DNA of 64,000 nucleotides from Lachnospiraceae bacterium (GCA_029053015.1 JAIDHX010000035.1:1-64000); one strand, 5' to 3'. Numbered from the stretch's first letter, positions 24,735 through 34,301 are shown. Notes: generated by a model from the letters alone, not told the origin. Numbers and translations: made by a program.

Positions 24735-26390
24735 TTAGTTTACTTTATGAAGGCTATATGGATAGGACAGTCCTGGAATATTACTGTCGTCGGTTGCTCC
24801 TTCAGGAAGGCTCAATGTAAGAGTATCGCCGGAAACTTCAAAAATATCAAAGCGATTTACATCAATCTCGCTGCCATCGGACATATAAAGCTTATCACCC
24901 TTTGTTTCCCAAATACCTTTTGTCTCCATCTCGGCAACCATTGCATCAATATCTAAAGAACTTTCCATCACAAGGCGGATATACTCTTCCATGGTACAGC
25001 TATATGCAGACTGTACAAGCTCGTCAGCCTCTTCTTTGGAAAGTCCCATTTCTTCAAACTCCTCATACATTATGTTTACACTAAATGCAACGAAAGAATC
25101 CATCCAACCTGCAAAACTTTCCTTCAGAGCATCACTGTCCGCATACATCTTAAAGGTGCCGTCTTCGTTGAAATCAAACTTAAGAGTGACAACCAGCTTG
25201 CCGTCAAAGCCTGCAAATTCATCGCCCATCTCTTGGTTCAATACTTCGGAAATATCAACATCCATAGACCATGTGCCATAAAGAACTTTTTTGGACTCGG
25301 AAATAGCACTGAGAATCTGTTCATCGCCTTCCAAAATGGTCAGCGCTTCCTCATAAATCTCATATGCTTCTGTATAATTTCCGCTTTCCTCATAGACCTT
25401 TGCTTCTTGTATTACTGCTTCACGGTAAAGATTCCGTGTTTCCTCTATCGCCTGCTGTGCCTGCGCATAGTTTAACTCGTCTTCCTTGATAACTTTTGCA
25501 TATTCACCGAGAGCCTCTACATAGCTTCCTGCTTCCTTATAGCTTTCTGCCAGTTTAAAAGCAGAACGGGAATCCTCGACAGATTCAATGGTAGAAATCC
25601 AGCCTGCCAGTTCCCTGTCGCCACTCAGAACACTGCCTTGCAATTTACTCAAGGTATTGCTCACAGTCTTATAATCCTGTTCGCCTGTTCCGTCCAGATA
25701 GCCCTCTGTGAGCTTTTCAGCATACTCACGTGCCTGAGAGACAACTTCATCCATTTCTTTGTCTCCCACCTTTTCATACAGTTCCACTACTGTATCGATA
25801 TCATTCGCCGCAAATGCCGCCGCTATCTTCTTAGCAGGGCTGTTCATACGCATAAAAACGAATACTCCACCGCCTGCAAGGACGAGAAGCAACACTACAA
25901 TCGCAACAATCAGACCTGCTTTTCCCTTTTTCTTCTTTTCCTCTGCCGGGGGCACCGGAGAAAAAGGTGACGCATTGCTCTGGGGCTGCTGCTGCATAGG
26001 TGCCGCCATGGGCTGCTGATACACAGGCTGTTGATACATCTGCTGCGGCTGTGACTGCATCGGCGCTGCCGGCTGCTGATAGTTCGGCGCTGCAGACTGC
26101 GGCATAGGTGCTGCCATTGTCGGCTGCTCCGTTACAGGCATTGCTACAGGCTGTTCCACTACGGGTGCCGCCACAGGCTGTTCCACTACGGGTACTGCCT
26201 CTACAGGTGCCGCTACGGACTGCTCCACTACGGGTGCTGCCTCTACAGGTGCCGCTACGGACTGCTCCACTACAGGCATTGCCACAGGCTGTTCCACTAC
26301 AGGAGCTGCGGGCGGTGTCATTACCGCGCCGCAAAACCCGCAAAATTTAGAGTTATCACTAATTTGTTTTCCACAATTCGGACAAAACAT
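24735..26390 (-). CDS. Zinc-ribbon membrane protein with repeat linker, TPR-like region and lipoprotein-type C-terminal domain
   Basis: Order of parts in 551 residues: a zinc ribbon (CPNCGK...CGFCG, 3-21), a Pro/Val repeat linker of VVEQPVA/VAAPVEA units to about 90, a Gln/Pro-rich stretch, one transmembrane helix (AGLIVAIVVLLLVLAGGGVF, near 155-175), an extracellular helical region with TPR-like pairs (180-370), and a C-terminal domain of about 180 residues nearly identical to the lipoprotein encoded just upstream. The zinc ribbon would be cytoplasmic and the C-terminal domain outside. Function unknown; a surface sensor or scaffold is possible. AGAGG lies 9 bases before the ATG. Confidence 0.7.
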   Translation of the reverse strand: MFCPNCGKQISDNSKFCGFCGAVMTPPAAPVVEQPVAMPVVEQSVAAPVEAAPVVEQSVAAPVEAVPVVEQPVAAPVVEQPVAMPVTEQPTMAAPMPQSAAPNYQQPAAPMQSQPQQMYQQPVYQQPMAAPMQQQPQSNASPFSPVPPAEEKKKKGKAGLIVAIVVLLLVLAGGGVFVFMRMNSPAKKIAAAFAANDIDTVVELYEKVGDKEMDEVVSQAREYAEKLTEGYLDGTGEQDYKTVSNTLSKLQGSVLSGDRELAGWISTIESVEDSRSAFKLAESYKEAGSYVEALGEYAKVIKEDELNYAQAQQAIEETRNLYREAVIQEAKVYEESGNYTEAYEIYEEALTILEGDEQILSAISESKKVLYGTWSMDVDISEVLNQEMGDEFAGFDGKLVVTLKFDFNEDGTFKMYADSDALKESFAGWMDSFVAFSVNIMYEEFEEMGLSKEEADELVQSAYSCTMEEYIRLVMESSLDIDAMVAEMETKGIWETKGDKLYMSDGSEIDVNRFDIFEVSGDTLTLSLPEGATDDSNIPGLSYPYSLHKVN

Positions 26391-26416
26391 TTATCTACCT
26401 CTTACACTTTCCCTTC

Positions 26417-27058
26417 TTATTTTACTTTGTGAAGGCTATACGGATAGGACAGTCCCGGGATATCGCTGTCGTCGGTTGCTCCCTCAGGAAGGTTCAATGT
26501 GAGGGTATCGCCGGAAACTTCAAAGATATCAAAACGATTTACATCAATCTTACTGCCTTCGGACATATAAAGCTTGTCACCCTTTGCTTCCCAGATACCT
26601 TTTGTCTCCATCTCGTCAGCCATTGCATCAATATCTACAGAGCTTTCCATCGTAGAACGAATATACTCTTCCATGGTACAATTATACGAAGACTGTACAA
26701 GCTCATCAGCCTCTTCTCTGGAAAGTCCCATACCCTCAAACTGTGCATACATGACATCTAAACTAAATACAACAAAAGAATCCATCCAGCCTGCAAAGCT
26801 TTCCTTCAGAGCCTCTTTGTCTGCATACATCTTAAAGCTGCCGTCTTCGTTGAAATCAAACTTCAGTGTGATAACCAGCTTGCCGTCAAAGCCTGCAAAT
26901 TCATCACCCATCTGCCGGTTCAGTTCTTCGGAAAGATCAACATCCATAGACCATGTGCCGTAAAGAGCTTTTCCGGTATCGGCCTTTCCACAGCCAACTA
27001 AAGAAAACAGCATAATACATGCCAACAACATTGTTACAATTTTACTGATACGTTTCAT
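26417..27058 (-). CDS. Lipoprotein with the duplicated C-terminal domain
   Basis: The 213-residue precursor has a signal peptide ending in the lipobox LVGC, so the mature protein is attached to the outer face of the membrane. The mature part begins ALYGTWSMDVDLSEELN and matches the C-terminal domain of the next gene residue for residue over most of its length. The 'GTW.mD' and FNEDGSFKMYAD patterns suggest a lipocalin-like beta-barrel that bacteria often use in envelope lipoproteins. That is an inference. The ATG at 27058 is supported by AGGAGG 6 bases upstream. A consensus promoter stands 50 bases upstream. Confidence 0.75.
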   Translation of the reverse strand: MKRISKIVTMLLACIMLFSLVGCGKADTGKALYGTWSMDVDLSEELNRQMGDEFAGFDGKLVITLKFDFNEDGSFKMYADKEALKESFAGWMDSFVVFSLDVMYAQFEGMGLSREEADELVQSSYNCTMEEYIRSTMESSVDIDAMADEMETKGIWEAKGDKLYMSEGSKIDVNRFDIFEVSGDTLTLNLPEGATDDSDIPGLSYPYSLHKVK

Positions 27059-27107
27059 TTTTATCCTCCTCAATGCTTATATGATATTAAATAAATATAT
27101 CTCTTCT

Positions 27108-27136
27108 ATTATAATCTTGCAATTTTTCTCTGTCAA
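27108..27136 (-). promoter_or_regulatory. Consensus promoter of the lipoprotein pair
   Basis: TTGACA (27131-27136), 17 bases, TATAAT (27108-27113) on the minus strand: exact consensus in the gap after rsmA. Confidence 0.82.
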
Positions 27137-27161
27137 TGACTATAATTTTCTAAATCTGTTT

Positions 27162-28019
27162 TTATGAAAGCAAGTCAGCCAGTTCTGCAAACTGCGCCAG
27201 CGTCAGCGCCTCCCCCCGCACAGTGGGAAAAAGCTGCATTTCTTCAAGCGCGGCCGCCACTTGTTCCCTTGAGAAAGACAGATTTGCGGCATTAGAGAGA
27301 CTGTTTGCAAGCGTTTTTCGACGCTGGTTAAAGGATGCACGAATCAAGGCAAACAAAAGATTTTCGTCTTTTACCGCAATCGGATATTCTTCATACCGCG
27401 TCAGCCTGATAACTGCGCTTCCCACATTCGGTCTCGGGATAAAACAGTTTGGCGGCACATTTGCCACCACTTCCGGCTTTGCGTAGTACTGCACCGCAAG
27501 GGACAGCGCGCCGTAATTCTTGGTTCCCGGGCCCGCCTGCATACGCTCCGCCACTTCCTTCTGCACCATCACCGTCACGCTTTTTAAAGGTACGCGATTT
27601 TCAAAAAGGCTCATAATAATCGGCGTTGTAATATAATAGGGAAGATTTGCCACTACCTTAACCGGTCTTCCTCCGTTTCTTTCCTCTACAATGCGGTTCA
27701 AATCTACTTTTATGATATCCTCGTTCAAAACCGTGACATTGTCGTATGCCGCAAGGGTTTCCTCCAGAATCGGTATCAGCTTTTTGTCAATCTCCACCGC
27801 CACTACCGCCCCCGCGCGCTCTGCCAAATACTGGGTCATGGTGCCAATCCCCGGACCGATTTCCACAACACAGTCCTCCTTCGTAATTTCAGCGGCATCC
27901 ATGATTTTCTCCAGTACATGTGTATCCACCAAAAAATTCTGCCCGTACTTTTTTTGAAACACGAACTGATACTTTTGCAGGATTGAAATTGTATTCTGTG
28001 GAATTCCCAGTGTAGCCAT
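27162..28019 (-). CDS. rsmA: 16S rRNA dimethyladenosine transferase RsmA (KsgA)
   Basis: The enzyme dimethylates two adjacent adenosines near the 3' end of 16S rRNA. The S-adenosylmethionine site VEIGPGIGTMTQYLAE and the catalytic NLPYYIT motif are intact, and the N-terminal KKYGQNFLVD is typical. The length (285 residues) is standard. The start at 28019 is chosen over 28031 because AGAGGAA lies just before it. The HAD phosphatase and an unknown gene lie upstream in the same direction and probably share the transcript. Confidence 0.95.
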   Translation of the reverse strand: MATLGIPQNTISILQKYQFVFQKKYGQNFLVDTHVLEKIMDAAEITKEDCVVEIGPGIGTMTQYLAERAGAVVAVEIDKKLIPILEETLAAYDNVTVLNEDIIKVDLNRIVEERNGGRPVKVVANLPYYITTPIIMSLFENRVPLKSVTVMVQKEVAERMQAGPGTKNYGALSLAVQYYAKPEVVANVPPNCFIPRPNVGSAVIRLTRYEEYPIAVKDENLLFALIRASFNQRRKTLANSLSNAANLSFSREQVAAALEEMQLFPTVRGEALTLAQFAELADLLS

Positions 28020-28051
28020 ATTTCCTCTCATTCTGCCGTACGGACGGCTGA

Positions 28052-28714
28052 TTACTTCTGCTTTACAAGCATTTCTTTTACATCTTCCAGACTCTCACAT
28101 TTTGCATACAGCAGGCGCTCTATTTCCGGCGTCGGTGCAATCAGATCAGGCACCATAATAGGCTTTAACCCCGCCGCATGGGCAGAACGTATTCCATTTG
28201 GAGAGTCCTCGATTGCAAGCGTATCTGCCGGATTTATTCCCAATTCCTCACAGGCGCGCAGATAAATATCCGGCTCCGGCTTTCCGTGCTCTATCATATC
28301 TCCGCCTATGATAACCTCGAAAAATGACGTAATTCCCGCACGGTCGAGATGCCCCAGAACACCACGCCTGCTTGTGGAAGAAGCAAGCGCAATCCGGTAA
28401 CCTTCCTCTTTCAAGTATGCCAACAGCTCGCAGACTCCCCGCTTCATGGGCAGTCCCTGCTCCGCTATCTTCCTGCGGGCGCGCTCCGTACACATTGCAT
28501 GGTATTCTTCAAAAGGAAAATCCTCGCCGTATTCCTGTTTAAAAAGCGCCTCTGTATCCCTGCTGTTCAGCCCGATACAGCCCATCACGGCTTTCTCACT
28601 ATATGGTATACCTTTTTCGCCCGCCACCTCTTTATAAGTGTCCAGAAAAAGTTTTTCCGTGTCAAACAGAACGCCGTCCATGTCAAATACAACTGCTTTT
28701 ATTTCCTTGTCCAC
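28052..28714 (-). CDS. HAD family phosphatase (beta-phosphoglucomutase-like)
   Basis: All four HAD motifs are visible: FDMDGVLFDTE (nucleophile and acid/base aspartates), ASSTS, the lysine in HGKPEPD, and IEDSPNGIRSA. The cap domain between motifs I and II is the helical C1 type of the beta-phosphoglucomutase/phosphatase group. The protein is cytoplasmic, with an unknown phosphorylated substrate. The start is GTG at 28714, supported by GGAGG 9 bases upstream. The ATG at 28744 has no site. Confidence 0.88.
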   Translation of the reverse strand: MDKEIKAVVFDMDGVLFDTEKLFLDTYKEVAGEKGIPYSEKAVMGCIGLNSRDTEALFKQEYGEDFPFEEYHAMCTERARRKIAEQGLPMKRGVCELLAYLKEEGYRIALASSTSRRGVLGHLDRAGITSFFEVIIGGDMIEHGKPEPDIYLRACEELGINPADTLAIEDSPNGIRSAHAAGLKPIMVPDLIAPTPEIERLLYAKCESLEDVKEMLVKQK

Positions 28715-28758
28715 TGTTTCTTCCCTCCATAGTCCGGCCTGCATGAGGCCCGGCTCTT

Positions 28759-29268
28759 TTATGCCATAAACAGCCTGATACCGGGAATCTGCTCCCCCTT
28801 CTGCAACAGCAGAAGCTTTCTTGCCAGAAAAGGCTGCAGGTACTCTTTAACCGCATTTTTATTCTCTGTCCGGTAACTGCCATCCGTCAAAACCAAAATC
28901 ACTTTGGAACGTGCGTAAAACAACTTTAACTGACGAAAAAGCTCGTCCAGTGTTTTTACCGTCTTTTCCGCCGCCGCTTCGTCCGCAAAAGCCCGTCCCG
29001 CCAACAGAAATGACAAAGGTATCACTTCTTTTTCAATTTGTGTATCCGAAATCCATCTTATCAGGTTGAGCCGTACATTGCGAAAGGTCTCGTTCTGCTT
29101 TTTCAACATGTCTGCAATCTGACGGCACTCTTCATGCAAGGTGCCCACCGGCAGATTATAATCAGCCACTATCGCCATCTCAAGCACACCGCCCGTATAA
29201 TTTCCGGGCACGTGCAGGATACGGCTGACAGCGTTTTTAAGTTGTAAAAGCTCTATGTCCGTAAACAT
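28759..29268 (-). CDS. Unrecognised 169-residue cytoplasmic protein
   Basis: I do not recognise a family. No signal peptide or membrane segment is seen. The C-terminal half contains RSKVILVLTDGSYRTENK, which recalls the last strand and loop of a von Willebrand A fold, but the metal-binding DxSxS motif is absent. The gene lies 44 bases before the HAD phosphatase and heads the run leading to rsmA. The 200 bases upstream separate it from the divergent SPFH gene. Confidence 0.55.
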   Translation of the reverse strand: MFTDIELLQLKNAVSRILHVPGNYTGGVLEMAIVADYNLPVGTLHEECRQIADMLKKQNETFRNVRLNLIRWISDTQIEKEVIPLSFLLAGRAFADEAAAEKTVKTLDELFRQLKLFYARSKVILVLTDGSYRTENKNAVKEYLQPFLARKLLLLQKGEQIPGIRLFMA

Positions 29269-29470
29269 AAATTTCCTCCCGCAAATGCCTTCATTTCTAC
29301 CAAACAGCTACATCATAACACAAAGCCGGCGAACTGACAAATGATAGTGCTTTTTCTACCACAATATCCCTGTTAATGTATGCTTCTTCCACTATACATT
29401 TTTGTAAAATATGATAAAATAGTAGTATCAGATGGGGGATATCCCCACAAAAAGAGAAGGAGATACATAT

Positions 29471-30970
29471 ATGTACGACATCTTATTCAAAGTTGTTCCT
29501 ATTGCCGCTGCCGTTATTTTCATTTTGATTATCCTGATTACAGGATATGTCAAGGCATCGCCGGATACTGCTTATATCATTTCCGGTCTGCGCAAGCGCC
29601 CCAAGATTTTAATCGGACGGGCAGGCATCAAGATTCCTTTTTTAGAGAAAAAGGATGAATTGAACCTGCAGTTGATCCCCATTGACGTAAAGACCTCGAG
29701 CGCTGTTCCTACCGCCGACTACATCAATATTCGGGTGGACGCCGCAGTCAATGTCAAAATCAGTGTGATTCCTGAAAATTTAAGTCTTGCAGCACAAAAC
29801 TTCCTGAATAGGAAAACCGATTATATCGCACAGGTTGCCCGAGAAGTGCTGGAAGGTAATATGCGTGAAATCGTAGGTAAGATGAACTTGGAGGAAATGG
29901 TCAGCGACCGTCAGAAATTTGCTTCCCTTGTAAAGGAAAACGCAGAGCCTGACCTGGCTGCCATGGGTCTTGACATCGTAAGCTTCAATGTGCAGAACTT
30001 TGTGGACTCCAACGGCGTTATCGAAAACCTCGGTGTTGACAATATTGTAAAGATTCAAAAAAATGCAGCAATTTCCAGAGCAGAAAGCGAAAAGGAAATT
30101 GCAAAGGCACAGGCAAACGCACAGCGTGAAGCCAACGAAGCGCAGATTGCCGCACAGACGGATATCGCCCAAAAAAACAATGAACTCGCCATTACGCAGG
30201 CGGAATTAAAGCGTGTTTCCGATGCCAAGAAGGCAGAGGCCGATGCCGCTTATCAGATTCAGCAGGAAGAGCAGCGTAAGACGATTGAAATCACAACTGC
30301 CAACGCCAACATTGCAAAACAGGAGAAGGAGATTCTCTTAAAGCAAAAAGAAGCCGAAGTTATGGAGCAGGCGCTTGACGCACAGGTTAAGAAGAAAGCG
30401 GAAGCTGAGAAATTTGCAAAACAGCAGCAGGCGGACGCACAGCTTTATCAGCGCCAGCGTGAAGCGGAAGCAAAGAGATATGAGCTGTCCCAGCAGGCGG
30501 AAGCCTTAAAGATACAGGCAGAAGCTGAGAAATATGCAAAGGAGCAGGAAGCAGAAGGTATCCGTATCAAGGGACTTGCGGAAGCAGAAGCAATTCAGGC
30601 AAAAGCAATTGCGGAAGCGGAAGGTATTGAGAAGAAAGCGGAAGCTATGGCGAAGATGGGCGAGGCTGCCGTACTTGAAATGTACTTTAAGGCTCTGCCC
30701 GACGTGGTAAGAAACGCTGCTGAGCCTCTTGCAAAGGTTGACAAGATTACCATGTACGGTGATGGCAACTCTACCAAGCTGATGAAGGATGTTATGAACA
30801 CCTTAAATCAGGTGACAGACGGCTTAAAGGAATCCACCGGCGTAGATTTGAACGCAGTTCTTTCCGGTTTCTTAGGCGCAGGCGCAGCAACCGGACTGAT
30901 GAACAAAACCTCCAACGACGCGGCAAAAGCTGCTTTTAAGGACGAGGCAGAGGGAACTACACAGGCTTAA
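29471..30970 (+). CDS. SPFH/flotillin-family membrane scaffold protein
   Basis: The 499-residue protein has one N-terminal transmembrane helix (IAAAVIFILIILITGYV), an SPFH domain (about 30-200), then a long helical stretch rich in alanine and glutamate (EAEAxxx repeats, 210-420) typical of flotillins, and a Gly/Ala-rich tail. Flotillins form large oligomers marking ordered membrane zones. The start at 29471 has AAGGAG 8 bases upstream. The usual NfeD-type partner gene is not adjacent. It stands alone between a divergent gene and a terminator. Confidence 0.85.
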   Translation: MYDILFKVVPIAAAVIFILIILITGYVKASPDTAYIISGLRKRPKILIGRAGIKIPFLEKKDELNLQLIPIDVKTSSAVPTADYINIRVDAAVNVKISVIPENLSLAAQNFLNRKTDYIAQVAREVLEGNMREIVGKMNLEEMVSDRQKFASLVKENAEPDLAAMGLDIVSFNVQNFVDSNGVIENLGVDNIVKIQKNAAISRAESEKEIAKAQANAQREANEAQIAAQTDIAQKNNELAITQAELKRVSDAKKAEADAAYQIQQEEQRKTIEITTANANIAKQEKEILLKQKEAEVMEQALDAQVKKKAEAEKFAKQQQADAQLYQRQREAEAKRYELSQQAEALKIQAEAEKYAKEQEAEGIRIKGLAEAEAIQAKAIAEAEGIEKKAEAMAKMGEAAVLEMYFKALPDVVRNAAEPLAKVDKITMYGDGNSTKLMKDVMNTLNQVTDGLKESTGVDLNAVLSGFLGAGAATGLMNKTSNDAAKAAFKDEAEGTTQA

Positions 30971-31015
30971 AAAGCAACTTCATGGTCATGTACCCATAAA
31001 ACACTTTTATAAATC

Positions 31016-31048
31016 AGGAGCTCACATCAAAATGATGTGGGCTCCTTT
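31016..31048 (+). terminator. Terminator between convergent SPFH and DHHW genes
   Basis: A 14-base stem with one G-T pair (31016-31029 with 31033-31046) and AAA loop. The T-run is short on both strands, so it may work in both directions only moderately well. Confidence 0.65.
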
Positions 31049-31058
31049 CATGCCATTT

Positions 31059-32228
31059 CTAATAATATTGAAATTCTTCTATAAAATGAATCACATTATA
31101 CAGCACCAGAATGTCCAAGTTTCCTTCTTCACTACACTCTTCCAGCAAAGAAAACAACGGCGCCTTGTAATATCTCAAATCCAGCACATAAATCGTCTCA
31201 TAATGCTCCGTCAGAAAAGGGATAAAACAGTTTGCGTAAGAATCCTTGATGACAAACAGCTTTTTTCCTTTTGCCGCCGGATCCTGCGCGCCTGTCTCAA
31301 TGCGGATAAACGGATGGTTATCATCCAGAAAATAGCCATACTTGTTTTTTGTCTCCAGATATTTTTCCTCGTAGAGAGAATCCCTGCTCTCCTCAGAAAA
31401 GTCATAGAAGACCTGCATGACTCCGCCGTCGGACGTACTGCTTCCCTGTGCTTCCCTTAAAACGACAGGAAGATAGGCTTCCATGGTATCAGGCTTTACC
31501 GGCAGATTCGTTTTGGAATGTAAGGTACCCAGAAAGTCAGAAGATACCGTCAGTACATCATATGACACAGGTGTCACACCGACTGTTTCTGCCCATGCAA
31601 GATATCCATAATACGCTCCTCTGGTCGTCCAGTGATGGTCTGTTCCGTAATATATATATTCTTCTCTGTGCGACTGTAAGCTGTCTGTCACATCTATGGC
31701 ACAACTGCCTGCCGTTTCCTGAACTTGTTCCAACAGCTCTTGTTGTTCATAATAAGCGGCATGGTCCGGAAGCATATCCGTCAGAATATTATCCGCCGTT
31801 GGCACCAGCATAATATGAAGCGCTCCGTTCTCCCTTCCCTCCTGCCATTCCACCAGACGCTGCAATAGCGCAAGCCTCTGTGCGACCACTTCCGGTTTGA
31901 TGTCCTCCGGTACATGTTTTTCAATCAGGGTTTTATCCTTTGCCAGATAAACACCGTTTATCTCTTTCTTTCCCAGCAGTACATCCGTCATGGTTTTTAT
32001 AAAAATCCACCTATCCCGCTCCACAAACTGGTCCGTCACATAGGTTTCATAATCTTCCGTATAGCTTCCGTCAAACAGATCCTTTAAGCTGAAATCCGGT
32101 TTGGAAGCAAGAATCCGGTTTTCATATTCAGAGAACAGCCTGTCCGGTGTGCAGATATCCGCAACTGCCAGCCCAAGCAGGATTCCGCCCAAAAGCAATA
32201 AGGTAATCACCGCATTTATCTTCTTCAT
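31059..32228 (-). CDS. DHHW family (AlgJ/AlgX-like) envelope acetylation protein, copy 1
   Basis: The 389-residue protein has an N-terminal membrane anchor (MKKINAVITLLLLGGILLG) and an extracellular SGNH-like domain. The family motif TDHHWT occurs near residue 205, and IKDSYANCFIPFL carries the likely catalytic serine. Such proteins act with a membrane-bound O-acyltransferase to put acetyl groups on an exported polymer. The start at 32228 is set by AAGGAGGG 6 bases upstream, inside the gap after the MBOAT gene. The longer frame overlaps that gene and is rejected. The polymer is unknown. Confidence 0.82.
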   Translation of the reverse strand: MKKINAVITLLLLGGILLGLAVADICTPDRLFSEYENRILASKPDFSLKDLFDGSYTEDYETYVTDQFVERDRWIFIKTMTDVLLGKKEINGVYLAKDKTLIEKHVPEDIKPEVVAQRLALLQRLVEWQEGRENGALHIMLVPTADNILTDMLPDHAAYYEQQELLEQVQETAGSCAIDVTDSLQSHREEYIYYGTDHHWTTRGAYYGYLAWAETVGVTPVSYDVLTVSSDFLGTLHSKTNLPVKPDTMEAYLPVVLREAQGSSTSDGGVMQVFYDFSEESRDSLYEEKYLETKNKYGYFLDDNHPFIRIETGAQDPAAKGKKLFVIKDSYANCFIPFLTEHYETIYVLDLRYYKAPLFSLLEECSEEGNLDILVLYNVIHFIEEFQYY

Positions 32229-32239
32229 CGAAACCCTCC

Positions 32240-33625
32240 TTAAAACCTGAAATAGAGAAAAGGATTGTAAGATGCATCCACAATATTGGCTATAGACAAC
32301 AGCAATACCGCCACGAAAAACAGCTTTTCTGCAATCCCCAGACAAACTGCCGGAACCGGACCGGCTTTTGTCCCTTTGGCACACCGCACTTTTATCCATT
32401 CCACTGCTTTCTTTCCAAGCGGCAGCGCACCGATTGCCAGTATTACAAGCAGTACCGCATAATTACCCAGCATATACCATGCTTCTTGATTGGCAAGCCC
32501 CGCTCCGCCAATGCCAAACATGGACTTTAAGAAAAGTATGATGGTATCTGTCTTTTCCAAAGAAAAGAAGCACCAGCTTACCAGCACCACTGCCATGGTG
32601 TAAATCCAGCCGGCAAACTTCGGCAGATTTGCCAGCGTTTTTCCTAAAATGACTTTTTCCAAAATTAAGAATACGGCAAACCACATGCCCCACAACAGGA
32701 AATTCCAGCCTGCGCCATGCCAGATACCGGTCAGGGACCAGACAATCACAATGTTTAAAAGCTGCCGCTTCAGCCCCTTACGGTTGCCGCCAAGCGGAAT
32801 ATAGACATATTCCCGAAACCAACTGCTCAGGGACATATGCCAGCGCCGCCAGAAATCCGTGACGCTGACTGCCGTATAAGGATAGTTAAAATTTTCAGGA
32901 AAGTGAAAGCCCATGATTCTGCCCAGCCCGATTGCCATGTCGGAATATCCGGAAAAATCAAAATATATCTGGAAAGCATACGCCAGAATACTCAGCCATG
33001 CCATAAGCAGACTTAAATTTTCCTGTGCTGTTCCGGCAGCCTCCACAAAAAGCTGTCCGATGTTATTGGCAAGCAAAACTTTTTTGCCCAGACCGATAAT
33101 AAACCTGCCGGCTCCCTCTGCCATGTCCTCCAGAGAGGCATGCCGCGTGCGCAGTTCTTTTGCCACCACCTTGTACTTGACGATAGGACCTGCTATTAAT
33201 TGCGGAAACATTGCGACGAACACGCCAAAATCCAGGATATTTTTCTGCGCCTCTACCTCGCCCCGATAGACGTCGATGGTATAGGACATTGTCTGGAAAG
33301 TATAAAAGGAAATGCCGATGGGAAGCGGCAGATTCAACCCGCTGTACTTAAAAAATCCCAACAGACCAAGATTAATGACAACTGAAGATATCAAAAAGCA
33401 TGTAGCGGCTCTCTTTCCACGATAGCGGGCTATCAACCGTCCGTGTATGTAGTCCGACAATGTGGAAAAAAGCATCAGGACAACGTAGACAGGCTCGCCC
33501 CATGCATAAAAAACAAGGCTTCCCAAAAAGAGGACGAGATTTCTCGCCCTCTTCGGAACCACAAAATATAAGATAAGAAAAGCCGGTAAAAACCTAAATA
33601 GAAAAAGTATACTGGAAAATACCAT
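32240..33625 (-). CDS. MBOAT family O-acyltransferase (AlgI/DltB-like), copy 1
   Basis: This is a 461-residue polytopic membrane protein with the MBOAT signatures FDFSGYSDMAIGLG, TDFWRRWHMSLSSWFREYVY and LTGIWHGAGWN, in which H is catalytic. It would move acetyl groups from the cytoplasm across the membrane to a partner that modifies a surface polysaccharide. GAGG lies 7 bases before the ATG. The DUF4358 lipoprotein precedes it and DHHW follows. The second copy at 47501 has the same neighbours. Confidence 0.9.
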   Translation of the reverse strand: MVFSSILFLFRFLPAFLILYFVVPKRARNLVLFLGSLVFYAWGEPVYVVLMLFSTLSDYIHGRLIARYRGKRAATCFLISSVVINLGLLGFFKYSGLNLPLPIGISFYTFQTMSYTIDVYRGEVEAQKNILDFGVFVAMFPQLIAGPIVKYKVVAKELRTRHASLEDMAEGAGRFIIGLGKKVLLANNIGQLFVEAAGTAQENLSLLMAWLSILAYAFQIYFDFSGYSDMAIGLGRIMGFHFPENFNYPYTAVSVTDFWRRWHMSLSSWFREYVYIPLGGNRKGLKRQLLNIVIVWSLTGIWHGAGWNFLLWGMWFAVFLILEKVILGKTLANLPKFAGWIYTMAVVLVSWCFFSLEKTDTIILFLKSMFGIGGAGLANQEAWYMLGNYAVLLVILAIGALPLGKKAVEWIKVRCAKGTKAGPVPAVCLGIAEKLFFVAVLLLSIANIVDASYNPFLYFRF

Positions 33626-33661
33626 GTTTATACCTCATGTATACCACAAACGGTGCCAAAG

Positions 33662-34222
33662 TTACTTTGAGAGTGCAGCGCGAATCGCGTCAATCGCCTT
33701 CTCATTCTCCTCCTGACACTGCAGGATTGCTGCCTCCTCTTCCACATCCGATACATCCGCACCCAACTGTACAAAACAGACATAATTTCCGAAAGTTTCT
33801 ATCCGCGAAGACTGGATTTTACTGATATTCATGGGATACTGCATCGTGTCATTTACCAGATTGTCACGATAGGCATTGAGCGCATCCTCAATCGCCGAAA
33901 CCTTTCCCTCCTTCGCTTTCACAATAATAAGTGTATCCACATTTGTGCTGATCATTGGCGTCTCTGCAAAATATTCTTCATACATATCAGAAGTTACGCC
34001 GTATATCTGGGAGAACATTTCTTCCTCCATCGCCATATTCGGCCAATAGTTTTCGCCCAGCACATCAACCACCGCCGCCTTCAAATCTTCCATAGAAGCC
34101 TCTCCAAATGCGGCGTCCCCGTCATTGCCGCTGCCGCCGGATGTATTGCTGTCTTTTTTGCCGCAGGCAGCCAGCATTGCAGACGATAAAAGAACCATAA
34201 GTAAAATAACTGCTTTCTTCAT
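33662..34222 (-). CDS. DUF4358 lipoprotein, copy 1
   Basis: The 186-residue precursor starts MKKAVILLMVLLSSAMLAAC, a signal peptide with lipobox LAAC. The mature part follows the DUF4358 layout: a helix near EDLKAAVVDVLGENYWPN, then ISTNVDTLIIVKAKEGKVSA and a C-terminal GNYVCFVQLGADVS strand. Its role is unknown, but DUF4358 genes travel with MBOAT genes, including at 47019 in this window. GGAGGG lies 6 bases upstream of the ATG. The longer upstream frame is unsupported. Confidence 0.78.
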   Translation of the reverse strand: MKKAVILLMVLLSSAMLAACGKKDSNTSGGSGNDGDAAFGEASMEDLKAAVVDVLGENYWPNMAMEEEMFSQIYGVTSDMYEEYFAETPMISTNVDTLIIVKAKEGKVSAIEDALNAYRDNLVNDTMQYPMNISKIQSSRIETFGNYVCFVQLGADVSDVEEEAAILQCQEENEKAIDAIRAALSK

Positions 34223-34301
34223 AATTTCCCTCCATTTTACCCTGACAGACAGAGCCGGTACAGTTTCTATATCCGCTGTTGCTCTCTGGTCATGGCAACT
34301 T

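Noticed and set aside
26108..26343. Open frames on both strands over the Pro/Val repeats
   Set aside because: They arise from the repeat composition of the zinc-ribbon gene and have no ribosome-binding sites or recognisable domains.
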